From Bacteroidales bacterium (GTDB lineage: Bacteria > Bacteroidota > Bacteroidia > Bacteroidales > UBA932), in contig JAFZGK010000040.1 in assembly GCA_017555445.1 (NCBI GenBank), positions 1 through 16,048 of the forward strand: DNA of 16,048 nucleotides, read 5' to 3'. Of this stretch, positions 1 to 6,263 are shown piece by piece. The notes under the pieces were generated by a model. It had not been told where the DNA came from. It saw only the letters and a program-made list of their open reading frames with translations, and ran no database searches. Position 1 is the first letter of the stretch. Every line of letters starts with the position of its first letter. Position numbers and translations under genes: made by a program.

Positions 1-260
1 ATACGAATACGTCAGATATCTTATATACGTGGGACGGTAAACATCTTTATCGTGGCCGTTATACTAATACATCAGACATTCTGTATACATGTGATGGTAA
101 GCATATATATCGCGGCAGATATACTAATACCTCTGACATCTTGTATACTTGGGATGGAAAGCATATTTACAAAGGAAGATATACGAATACTTCTGATATC
201 CTTTATACCTTTGATGGCAAACATCTTTACAAAGGAAGGTATACGAACACTTCGGATATA
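1..260 (+). repeat. Tandem 60-bp coding repeats
   Basis: Units begin at 1, 61, 121, 181 and 241 with an exact 60-base period and no spacers. The last unit decays after about 20 bases. Units differ at many third codon positions while the encoded 20 residues stay nearly constant apart from the W/C/F position and K/R or L/I swaps. Several alternative frames remain open across the array as a by-product of the period, and they are not separate genes. Confidence 0.9.
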
Positions 261-317
261 TTAATGACTTTCGGTGGGTTAATACCAGTGCCAATAATTT
301 TGATGGCTTCTCTTTAA
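1..317 (+). CDS. 3' end of a tandem-repeat protein (partial)
   Basis: This is the C-terminal part of a gene that enters from the left edge. The reading frame starts at base 3 and ends at TAA 315-317, giving about 104 residues. It contains four full 20-residue repeats of the pattern TNTSDILYT-x-DGKH-(L/I)-Y-(R/K)-GRY, where x is W, C, W, F in turn. A fifth repeat starts but breaks after TNTSDIL into a hydrophobic tail containing GGLIPVPII. The fixed D, G, Y and aromatic positions suggest short beta hairpins stacked in a regular array, which is an inference. I recall similar repeat proteins with a Gly-Pro-rich hydrophobic end in gut Bacteroidales, but I cannot name the family or a function. The base composition is more AT-rich than the core genes to the right. 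A hairpin follows at 324-366. The start codon and total repeat number lie outside the window. Confidence 0.75.
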   Translation, partial: TNTSDILYTWDGKHLYRGRYTNTSDILYTCDGKHIYRGRYTNTSDILYTWDGKHIYKGRYTNTSDILYTFDGKHLYKGRYTNTSDILMTFGGLIPVPIILMASL

Positions 318-323
318 AGAAAT

Positions 324-366
324 AGAATAAGGCGGGATGAATAAAATGTTCGTTCCGCCTTGTTCT
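324..366 (+). terminator. Hairpin after the repeat-protein gene
   Basis: Bases 324-335 pair with 355-366 in a 12-bp stem with one U-G pair and a 19-base loop. It lies 7 bases past the stop codon of the repeat gene. No good U-run follows, so it may be a weak terminator or an mRNA 3' stabilising structure. Confidence 0.45.
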
Positions 367-428
367 CAAATACTGAAAAATAAAATAGTTTGTGTTCCCT
401 CAGTGTTCCCAAGGCCAAAAATGATACG

Positions 429-460
429 AAAAAAGCACTTGCGAATTTCTTCGTAAGTGC
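429..460 (-). terminator. Terminator of the tRNA transcript
   Basis: Read on the minus strand, arms at 450-460 and 435-445 form an 11-bp stem with one A-C mismatch and a 4-base loop. It is followed directly by six U (the A-run at 429-434). It lies 21 bases beyond the CCA end of the tRNA-Met gene, where a rho-independent terminator for the two-tRNA transcript is expected. Confidence 0.8.
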
Positions 461-481
461 CTCTGAATGAACCTTTTAGGT

Positions 482-558
482 TGGTAGCGGGACCCAGGAT
501 TGAACTGGGGACCTCATGATTATGAATCATGCGCTCTAACCAGCTGAGCTATCCCGCC
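482..558 (-). tRNA. tRNA-Met (anticodon CAT)
   Basis: The minus strand folds as a full cloverleaf. The acceptor arm (552-558 with 486-492) starts with a G-U pair, and the discriminator A and CCA are encoded in the DNA (CCA at 482-484). The anticodon stem CATGA/TCATG holds loop TTCATAA, with anticodon CAT at 522-524, and the T arm contains TTCAATC. The G-rich anticodon stem of initiator tRNA is absent, so this is an elongator-type CAT tRNA. An Ile2 tRNA (CAT modified to lysidine) cannot be fully excluded from sequence. It is transcribed after tRNA-Gln, 23 bases away. Confidence 0.93.
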
Positions 559-581
559 ATGCTATGAGCTTCAAAATGTTG

Positions 582-652
582 TTGAGATAGAAGGACTCGA
601 ACCCTCACTGACAGAGCCAGAATCTGTAGTGCTACCATTACACCATATCTCA
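582..652 (-). tRNA. tRNA-Gln (anticodon CTG)
   Basis: The minus strand folds as a 71-base cloverleaf. The acceptor TGAGATA pairs with TATCTCA, the D stem is GTGT/GCAC, and the anticodon stem ACAGA/TCTGT holds loop TTCTGGC with CTG at 618-620. The T loop is TTCGAGT. The discriminator is A. CCA is not encoded (the next bases read CAA), unlike the neighbouring tRNA-Met, so it must be added after transcription. It is the first gene of the tRNA transcript, about 30 bases below the promoter -7 box. Confidence 0.93.
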
Positions 653-682
653 ATTTGGCTTCCCTTTTTGAATTTGGGATTG

Positions 683-713
683 CAAAGGTATGAATGTTTT
701 GTTAATCTGCAAA
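683..713 (-). promoter_or_regulatory. Promoter of the tRNA pair
   Basis: On the minus strand TTTG (710-713), 19 bases, then TACCTTTG (683-690) matches the Bacteroidota vegetative promoter exactly (TTTG, N19-21, TAnnTTTG). Transcription would start near 676, about 24 bases before tRNA-Gln. Confidence 0.85.
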
Positions 714-769
714 ATTATTTTCAGTTTTTTGACATTTTTCTTGGTTTCAGCACTCTGATAAAGAAAAAT

Positions 770-1381
770 TTACAGTCTGTCGATGTAGAGTATGCCTTCA
801 AGGTGGTCGATTTCGTGCTGGAAGATAACTGCGGTGAATCCGCTGATGGTGTCTCTGCGGACATGGATCTCGCGGCGGGATCCTTCTGATCGAAGGGCTT
901 CCATGTCTGCATATTCTACCACTACTTCCTGACTGCGGAGTACGTCGGCGCGCATGTCCGGTACTGAGAGACAGCCTTCAGCTCCGTAAGCGGTCGAGTC
1001 GGACAGGCATACTATTCTGATGTTCGGATATACTTCGAATGGTTCGCCTTCCTTGTCGAATCTCTGCACTGCAACAACTCTGCGGTTGAGTCCTACCTGT
1101 GGACCGGCTATTCCCACACCGTCCTGCGAAGGATGTGTGACTGTTGCCACCATAAGCTCGGAAAGTCTTGTAAAATCTTCTGACAGCAGAGCCTCTGCTG
1201 ACATATCGCTGCTTACAGCTCGCAGAACTGCAAGGTCGAGACTGTCCTCGATGGTCAGCACTCTCATGATGCTGTCGGCACCGTTGATAAGTGCTCTTTC
1301 CTCTTGTGAAAATCCGGTCTCTACTCTCGTGCAGCTAAAGATAGCAGAAGCAACAACGCATATGATAAATAATTTCTTCAT
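770..1381 (-). CDS. def: Peptide deformylase with a lipoprotein signal peptide
   Basis: The protein has 203 residues. All three deformylase motifs are present: GVGIAGPQ (88-95, usually GxGLAAxQ), EGCLS with metal-binding Cys137, and QHEIDH with His189, catalytic Glu190 and His193. A typical deformylase removes the formyl group from nascent proteins at the ribosome. Here the N terminus is a lipoprotein-type signal: two Lys, a hydrophobic stretch, then IFS before Cys17. About 70 residues precede the catalytic domain. If cleaved there, the enzyme would be lipid-anchored outside the cytoplasm. There is no acidic run after Cys17, so surface export is not indicated. An AG-rich stretch precedes the ATG. 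It lies downstream of ispF on the same strand, with two inverted repeats between. The deformylase fold is near certain; the location and substrate are inferred. Confidence 0.9.
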   Translation of the reverse strand: MKKLFIICVVASAIFSCTRVETGFSQEERALINGADSIMRVLTIEDSLDLAVLRAVSSDMSAEALLSEDFTRLSELMVATVTHPSQDGVGIAGPQVGLNRRVVAVQRFDKEGEPFEVYPNIRIVCLSDSTAYGAEGCLSVPDMRADVLRSQEVVVEYADMEALRSEGSRREIHVRRDTISGFTAVIFQHEIDHLEGILYIDRL

Positions 1382-1394
1382 CTCTTCTCTGCTT

Positions 1395-1436
1395 TACCGA
1401 TGTGACAAGAAAAAGCAGATTTTTGTCACGTCGGTA
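1395..1436. repeat. Inverted repeat IR-1 upstream of def
   Basis: Bases 1395-1411 pair with 1420-1436 over 17 positions, counting two G-T pairs, around an 8-base loop. The core is TGTGACAA on the left and TTGTCACGTCGG on the right. No U-run follows on either strand, so it is unlikely to be a terminator. It sits about 14 bases upstream of the def start codon, within its probable leader. Confidence 0.75.
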
Positions 1437-1464
1437 CCTGTTTTCTAAAAAATAACTCTTTTCT

Positions 1465-1514
1465 GGCAGCAATGTGACAAAAATGAACGGTTTTATGTCA
1501 CGTCGCTTTCTGCC
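1465..1514. repeat. Inverted repeat IR-2 between ispF and def
   Basis: A second hairpin uses the same core: ATGTGACA (1472-1479) pairs with TGTCACGT (1496-1503, one G-T pair). The inner bases AAA/TTT and an outer GGCAG/CTGCC stem (1465-1469 with 1510-1514) add pairing. Its right arm shares GTCACGTCG with IR-1, so the two are related copies and not chance palindromes. Confidence 0.65.
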
Positions 1515-1531
1515 TGGTGTCTGTTTTCGCT

Positions 1532-2029
1532 CTACAGGTCAAAAGGGCTGTCAGTTCTTCCAAGAAGAGCCACGGCATATACCTCACATCCCTCGCTTCT
1601 GCCTACGAATCCCAGCTTCTCGGTGGTGGTAGCCTTGACAGATACGCGGGCTGGAGAAATTTTCATGATTTCAGAAAGGCACTCGCGCATAGGGATAATA
1701 TACGGAGCGAGCTTAGGACGCTGCATGGCTATGGTGATGTCCACATTCATGACATGCCATCCTTCATTTCCGATCAGTTCCATCACGCGTCCAAGGAGAA
1801 TCTTGCTGTCGATGCCGGCAAACTCATCTGAGGTGTCCGGGAAATGTTTGCCGATGTCCCCGAGAGCCAATGCTCCGAGGAGAGCATCACACAAAGCATG
1901 AATCGCGACATCGCCGTCCGAATGCGCGATACATCCGATCGGGCTTTCCACCTGCACGCCGCCAAGCCACAATGGGAGGCCTTCTGCCAGGGCGTGCACA
2001 TCATATCCGTTTCCTATCCTTATGTCCAT
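1532..2029 (-). CDS. ispF: 2-C-methyl-D-erythritol 2,4-cyclodiphosphate synthase
   Basis: IspF converts CDP-methylerythritol 2-phosphate to the cyclic diphosphate in the cytoplasmic MEP route to isoprenoids. With the ATG at 2029 the protein has 165 residues, close to the usual 155-165. The zinc ligands Asp10, His12 (in GYDVHAL) and His44 (in AHSDGDVAIH) are present. FPDTS follows, and near the C terminus TTTEKLGFVGRSEG matches the substrate-binding segment. A TTG four codons upstream (2041) is possible but gives an extension the family does not normally have; the ATG places RIGNGYDVH at the usual N terminus. It is divergent from the mutL operon. I found no convincing consensus promoter for it in the shared gap. 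Confidence 0.95.
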   Translation of the reverse strand: MDIRIGNGYDVHALAEGLPLWLGGVQVESPIGCIAHSDGDVAIHALCDALLGALALGDIGKHFPDTSDEFAGIDSKILLGRVMELIGNEGWHVMNVDITIAMQRPKLAPYIIPMRECLSEIMKISPARVSVKATTTEKLGFVGRSEGCEVYAVALLGRTDSPFDL

Positions 2030-2086
2030 ATCAATTGTCAATTATTCCGTAAATATAGGCAAATTTGTTTATTGGTGGTTTTTAAA

Positions 2087-2118
2087 TTTGCACTTGCTCG
2101 ATAAAAACTCTATTTTTG
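2087..2118 (+). promoter_or_regulatory. Promoter of the mutL operon
   Basis: TTTG (2087-2090), 20 bases, then TATTTTTG (2111-2118) matches the Bacteroidota promoter exactly. Transcription would start near 2125, giving a leader of about 50 bases before the ATG at 2177. This also rules out the upstream TTG at 2120 as a useful start for the first gene. Confidence 0.85.
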
Positions 2119-2176
2119 CTTGTTACTGCCTTTATATCAAAGGCCGGGCAGAAGTGAAATAAAAAGAATAAGATAT

Positions 2177-2479
2177 ATGGGATTCAATTTCAGTTTTTTC
2201 GGAAAGCAGGAAGTTCGAGGTTTCAACTACAGACCTCGTTTCTATGATCCTGAGACAGAGGAGCGTCGTAAGAAATATGGTGATTTCACAAAGAAGGATG
2301 AGCCGTATGTTCCGGGAACTCATATCAAGGGCAGCTTCCGCGACGGAGCCTATCAGAAAAAGAAGGACATGAGCCGCAACCAGAAGGTGCTGGGAGCGCT
2401 CACCATGGTGCTTCTCTTCGCCGTGATGTATCTTATCTATGAATACTATCCGCTTCTGATCCAGTCACTCGGAAGATAA
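2177..2479 (+). CDS. Small C-terminal membrane protein ahead of mutL
   Basis: The protein has 100 residues. The first 70 are charged and soluble, with an aromatic/basic segment FNYRPRFYDPETEERRKK near residues 15-32. One hydrophobic helix of about 20 residues (VLGALTMVLLFAVMYLIY, near 70-88) lies close to the C terminus, so the protein is probably tail-anchored with its basic part in the cytoplasm. I recognise no catalytic motif. I recall small proteins of this shape next to mutL in other Bacteroidales, but no characterised function. The start is fixed by the promoter at 2087-2118. The stop is 4 bases before mutL, so the two are surely co-transcribed and probably translationally linked. Confidence 0.85.
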   Translation: MGFNFSFFGKQEVRGFNYRPRFYDPETEERRKKYGDFTKKDEPYVPGTHIKGSFRDGAYQKKKDMSRNQKVLGALTMVLLFAVMYLIYEYYPLLIQSLGR

Positions 2480-2483
2480 GTTT

Positions 2484-4412
2484 ATGGATATAAGAATATT
2501 ACCAAGCAATATAGCGAACATGATCGCTGCGGGAGAGGTCGTGCAGAGACCTGCGTCCGTGGTGAAGGAACTTGTTGAGAATGCGGTGGATGCCGGTGCG
2601 GATCAGGTGACCGTCAGGATTCAGGATGCAGGACGCACCTTGATCCAGGTCATTGATAACGGATGCGGCATGTCACCTGACCAGGCCGTGCTCTGCTTCG
2701 AGCGCCATGCGACGTCCAAGCTCCAGACAGCTGATGACCTTCAGCACATCCTTACCTTCGGTTTCAGAGGAGAGGCTCTGGCTTCGATTGCCGCTGTGGC
2801 GGAAGTTACGCTCAAGACCCGCAGGGAAGGTGATGATGTGGGATGCCAGGTGGATTTTGCGGATTCTCAACATCTTGCGACACAGGAAATTGCAACCCCG
2901 GTAGGGTCAAACTTCTCGGTGCGTAACCTCTTTTATAACGTGCCTGCAAGACGTAAGTTCCTCAAGTCAGACAATATAGAATTCAAGCACATCGTCACAG
3001 AGTTCATGAGAGTGGCTCTGACACGTCCGGACATAGGTTTCACATTGACCCACAACAACAAGGACGTGATGGTCCTCAGACCTGCCAAATCACTGAAATT
3101 CAGAATACAGGATGTGTTGGGACAGAATATCTCCAAGGAAATCGTCGATATCAGTGCAGATACATCCGTTGTTGCGATCAACGGATTTGTCGGACGTCCG
3201 GATCTTGCAAAGAAGGGTCTAGGAAACCAGTATTTCTTCGTGAACGGACGTTTCTTCAAGAGCCCGTATCTGCATAAGGCAGTGCTCAAGGCTTATGAGG
3301 ATCTCATTCCTGACGGAGTCACACCGGCATATATAATCTATCTTGAGGTTGACCCTCAGGCAGTTGATGTGAACATCCATCCTACAAAGACAGAGATAAA
3401 GTTTGAGGATGACAGTGTCATTTTCCAGATACTTTACGCCTGCATAAAGGAATCGCTCGGAAGGAATTCATTCGGTGAGAGCATAGATTTCGATCGCGAA
3501 GGAGTTCCTGATATTCCGGCGTTCGGAAGGAATTTCGCGGAATTCCACCCTGTGACCGAGCCCGGCACCGGTGTGGATACGTCATTCAATCCTTTCGACA
3601 ATGACGGTTTTCCGTCGGAGTCATCTCCATTCAACAACTCTTTCTCCAACGCTTCTGAAACTGGTCCGGCCTTCTCTGCCGAGGCAGGTTGGGATGCAGC
3701 TGGAACTGCATTTGACGGTATGGCTTCAAGCCATGATTCCGTACCTGCATCATTCGGACATGACGCCGCGACATTCGGTCAGGGTGCATCCCGATATATC
3801 GACCGTCGTGACGATTACGGAAAACTCTTCGAGGACAGACTCGCTCCGTCCAAGTCGCTGATGACCATCCAGGGCAAATACATCCTTACACCTGCCCATT
3901 CCGGTCTCATGGTCATAAATGCAACAAGGGCGATGGAGCGTATTCTCTATGACCGTTTCCTTGAAGCAATAGCGCAGAACGGCCATTCGACACAGACGGC
4001 CCTTTTCCCTGTCACCGTCCAGGTCGGAGTTGAGAACATGTGCCTTTTCAGCGAATACTCCCAGCTGCTGACTTCTCTGGGCTTCGATATAGCTCCTTTC
4101 GGAACAGATACAATAGTTGTGAACGGAGTCCCTGAAGGTTATAGTGCAGAAGCCGGCAAGGTCCAGGCTATGGTAGGAGACCTTCTTCTGATCCTTTCCG
4201 AGGATCATAGTGCCCTTGAGGAGATGATGACTGCCAATCTGGCAGGCCGTCTGGCAAGACTGGGTGCGCTCAGCAGCGATTCTGTCACAAATTTGACAGA
4301 GGCACAAAGGTTGATTGACTCCCTCTTCGCATGCGGCAATCCGGAATACACTGCCGGAGGACGAAGGATCATTTCCATCGTCAGCATCGATGAACTTGAT
4401 AAACGTTTTTAA
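2484..4412 (+). CDS. mutL: DNA mismatch repair protein MutL
   Basis: MutL is the ATP-driven linker that couples mismatch recognition by MutS to strand incision. The protein has 642 residues. The N-terminal GHKL ATPase is intact: Glu29 in KELVENAVDAGA, Asp58 in DNGCGM, HATSK (75-79) and FGFRGEAL (92-99). A low-complexity linker rich in Ser, Asn and Phe spans about 340-455. The C-terminal dimerisation domain starts near 460. Where endonuclease-type MutL has DQHAxxExxxxE, this protein reads NATRAMERILYD (479-490): Asp, Gln and His are all lost and the last Glu is Asp. The C-terminal CPHGRP-like site is also absent (CGNPEYTAGG from residue 617). It therefore looks like a non-nicking MutL. It is the second gene of a plus-strand operon. 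Confidence 0.97.
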   Translation: MDIRILPSNIANMIAAGEVVQRPASVVKELVENAVDAGADQVTVRIQDAGRTLIQVIDNGCGMSPDQAVLCFERHATSKLQTADDLQHILTFGFRGEALASIAAVAEVTLKTRREGDDVGCQVDFADSQHLATQEIATPVGSNFSVRNLFYNVPARRKFLKSDNIEFKHIVTEFMRVALTRPDIGFTLTHNNKDVMVLRPAKSLKFRIQDVLGQNISKEIVDISADTSVVAINGFVGRPDLAKKGLGNQYFFVNGRFFKSPYLHKAVLKAYEDLIPDGVTPAYIIYLEVDPQAVDVNIHPTKTEIKFEDDSVIFQILYACIKESLGRNSFGESIDFDREGVPDIPAFGRNFAEFHPVTEPGTGVDTSFNPFDNDGFPSESSPFNNSFSNASETGPAFSAEAGWDAAGTAFDGMASSHDSVPASFGHDAATFGQGASRYIDRRDDYGKLFEDRLAPSKSLMTIQGKYILTPAHSGLMVINATRAMERILYDRFLEAIAQNGHSTQTALFPVTVQVGVENMCLFSEYSQLLTSLGFDIAPFGTDTIVVNGVPEGYSAEAGKVQAMVGDLLLILSEDHSALEEMMTANLAGRLARLGALSSDSVTNLTEAQRLIDSLFACGNPEYTAGGRRIISIVSIDELDKRF

Positions 4413-4452
4413 CTGACATTCTGAAGCAGACGCTGAAGAATCCTATCTTGAA

Positions 4453-5163
4453 ATGAGTTATTATTATTACAACAACGACAATGGCGGACGCAGGGGCTTT
4501 CTGAGCAACGTGCCGACTGCCGTAAGGAACATAATTATCATCAATGTCCTTGTCATGGTCATGACAAGCCTGAACGAGAACTTCATGTATGAAAAGTTCG
4601 CGCTTTTCTATCCGACATCTCCGTTCTTCCATTGGTGGCAGCCTGTAACCCACATGTTCATGCATGGCGGATTCTGGCATCTTTTCTTCAATATGTACAC
4701 CCTCTATATCTTCGGTACCGTACTCGAAAGAATATGGGGAATGAAGAAATTCCTTCTTTTCTATTTCGTTACAGGTCTCGGTGCAGCTGCTGTGCATACA
4801 GGAGTTGAATGGATCCAGGCAAGTCATTGGATGTCGCAGGCTGCAGAAGGTTCCATGGCGGCGATGCAACAGATCCATGCCCTCAAGGTGACACCGACAG
4901 TGGGTGCTTCCGGAGCTATCTATGGTGTACTCATGGGATATGCAATGCTTTATCCTGATTCGATAATGACGCTGGTTTTCCCTCCTATATCAATGAAAGC
5001 CAAATGGTTCGTGCTCATCTTTGCGGGTATCGAGCTCCTTACAGGAGTTACCGGCACAGGCGGAGGAATTGCCCATTTCGCTCATCTTGGAGGTCTCATC
5101 TTCGGTTTCCTTCTCATCATGTACTGGAAGAAGAACCGCACTCTCTACAGCCGTTACGACTAA
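4453..5163 (+). CDS. Rhomboid family intramembrane serine protease
   Basis: Rhomboids cut transmembrane helices within the membrane using a Ser-His dyad. The protein has 236 residues and about six hydrophobic helices. The nucleophile is Ser153 in GASGAIYG and the general base is His211 in AHLGGLIFG. The conserved HGGFWHLFFNM motif lies in helix 2 at about 71-81. The N terminus is short, with a Tyr/Asn-rich stretch (YYYYNNDNGG), and there is no extra cytoplasmic domain. The insert between helix 3 and the active-site helix (about 115-148) is rather long and polar. Substrates cannot be deduced. The gene is 40 bases after mutL and 12 before the next gene. Confidence 0.95.
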   Translation: MSYYYYNNDNGGRRGFLSNVPTAVRNIIIINVLVMVMTSLNENFMYEKFALFYPTSPFFHWWQPVTHMFMHGGFWHLFFNMYTLYIFGTVLERIWGMKKFLLFYFVTGLGAAAVHTGVEWIQASHWMSQAAEGSMAAMQQIHALKVTPTVGASGAIYGVLMGYAMLYPDSIMTLVFPPISMKAKWFVLIFAGIELLTGVTGTGGGIAHFAHLGGLIFGFLLIMYWKKNRTLYSRYD

Positions 5164-5175
5164 AGGACTGAAGGT

Positions 5176-6258
5176 ATGGCAAGAAACTGGTTTTTCGGAC
5201 TCACATCGCGAGTGATCATGCTTGCAGTGGCAGGACTTCTGGTCCTGTCCTATGCATCCATTGTGGTCAACCCGGCGAAGGTGTGGCTGATTTCATTGAC
5301 TGGTATCCTTTTCGTGCCGCTTTCCATAATGAATGTCTTTCTCCTTCTTTGGGCTATCAAGCGCAAGTCGAAGTCGTTCATGATTCCGCTTCTTGCCCTC
5401 ATTCCTGCATTCTTCTTCGTGGGGAGATATGTTCAATATGAGACAGAAGACGAAAGAATGGCCCGTTCGGAATACAAGGAAGATGCTCTGAAGGTCATTT
5501 CCTACAATGTCGGCCGTTTCGGTCTCCATGATGCGGAAGGAGTGACATCGTCACAAGCATGTGCGGACTCTGTCTTTGCCTACCTGAACACCCAGGATGC
5601 AGATATCATCTGTCTTCAGGAATTCAAGATACAGAATGTCGCTCAGGTCAAGTCCTATCTCTCGCGCAAGATGAAGGGATACAATGCTGAATATTATCTC
5701 TTTCCTGCATCCGGTGGCGCATTCGGCAATGTCACACTCAGCAGACTTCCGGTCAAAGGGAAAGGCAAGATCAAGTTTGATGAAAGTGCCAACCTTGCCA
5801 TATATACGGATTATGAGCATGAAGGACAGCTGTTCAGAGTATATAACTGCCATTTCGAGAGCTATAACATCTCGCCTTCAGGTCTGGTAAGGGCCTTGGC
5901 AGACCGCGACAGCACTTTCCTTGAAGAGACCGGCACAAAGATGAAGCGCTCCATCACCCGCCGTCCGAAACAGGTGGACAAAGTCTTCTCGGATATTGAA
6001 AAATGTCCTGTAGACGCCTTTGTATGCGGTGACTTCAACGACAATCCCATGTCATACACCTACTATCGCATGACACGTGGAAGAAAGGACGCTTTCGTTG
6101 AATCAGGACACGGCTTCGGAGCGACATATGCCCTCCTATGGCCGCTTCTGAGGATAGACTATATACTTTTCCCGGATAAGTATATGTCAGTATCCCAGCA
6201 TATTCCGAGGATTCCGTTCTCTGATCATTATCCTGTAATAGCAGAAATATCATTATAA
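5176..6258 (+). CDS. Membrane-anchored endonuclease/exonuclease/phosphatase family protein
   Basis: The protein has 360 residues. Three hydrophobic segments occupy about residues 10-85, followed by a complete EEP-fold catalytic domain (about 104-360). Active-site residues are all present: Asn111 (SYNVGRFG), Glu149 (CLQEF), His226 (NCHFES), Asp286 and Asn288 (CGDFNDNP), the Asp in RIDYILF, and Asp350-His351 (FSDHYPV). Such enzymes use a divalent metal to cut phosphodiester or phosphomonoester bonds in DNA, RNA, lipids or inositol phosphates; nothing here identifies the substrate. Proteins with this 3-helix plus EEP layout are common in Bacteroidota. A clear AAGGACTGAAGG precedes the ATG. The stop is 5 bases before the next gene. 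Confidence 0.9.
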   Translation: MARNWFFGLTSRVIMLAVAGLLVLSYASIVVNPAKVWLISLTGILFVPLSIMNVFLLLWAIKRKSKSFMIPLLALIPAFFFVGRYVQYETEDERMARSEYKEDALKVISYNVGRFGLHDAEGVTSSQACADSVFAYLNTQDADIICLQEFKIQNVAQVKSYLSRKMKGYNAEYYLFPASGGAFGNVTLSRLPVKGKGKIKFDESANLAIYTDYEHEGQLFRVYNCHFESYNISPSGLVRALADRDSTFLEETGTKMKRSITRRPKQVDKVFSDIEKCPVDAFVCGDFNDNPMSYTYYRMTRGRKDAFVESGHGFGATYALLWPLLRIDYILFPDKYMSVSQHIPRIPFSDHYPVIAEISL

Positions 6259-6263
6259 CAGCC

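Noticed and set aside
1..300. Regular 60-bp repeats that could suggest a CRISPR array
   Set aside because: There are no spacers, the units are contiguous, and one frame reads through them as a repeat protein with mainly silent differences.
52..369. Alternative open frames on both strands over the repeat array
   Set aside because: They arise because a stop-free 60-base unit is repeated. Their protein sequence shows no conserved pattern and the true frame explains the silent changes.
735..768. Inverted repeat TTTTTCTT...AAGAAAAA just after def
   Set aside because: The stem is almost all A-T, has a large irregular interior, and no U-run follows it on the minus strand, so I do not call it a def terminator.
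1020..1448. Plus-strand ORF of 142 codons over def
   Set aside because: It is antisense to a gene with full deformylase motifs, and its own sequence has no recognisable features.
2030..2041. TTG start for ispF four codons upstream of the ATG
   Set aside because: The family normally begins a few residues before the GYDVH motif, which the ATG at 2029 provides.
4282..4299. CTGTCA...TGACAG palindrome resembling the ispF-def inverted repeats
   Set aside because: It is only a 6-bp match inside mutL coding sequence without the shared ACGTCG flank, so it is probably chance.
3750..4307. Minus-strand ORF of 185 codons inside mutL
   Set aside because: It is antisense to the conserved C-terminal half of MutL and lacks domain motifs; the mutL frame accounts for this DNA.
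4381..4878. Minus-strand ORF of 165 codons over the rhomboid gene
   Set aside because: It is a shadow of a gene with intact rhomboid active-site motifs.
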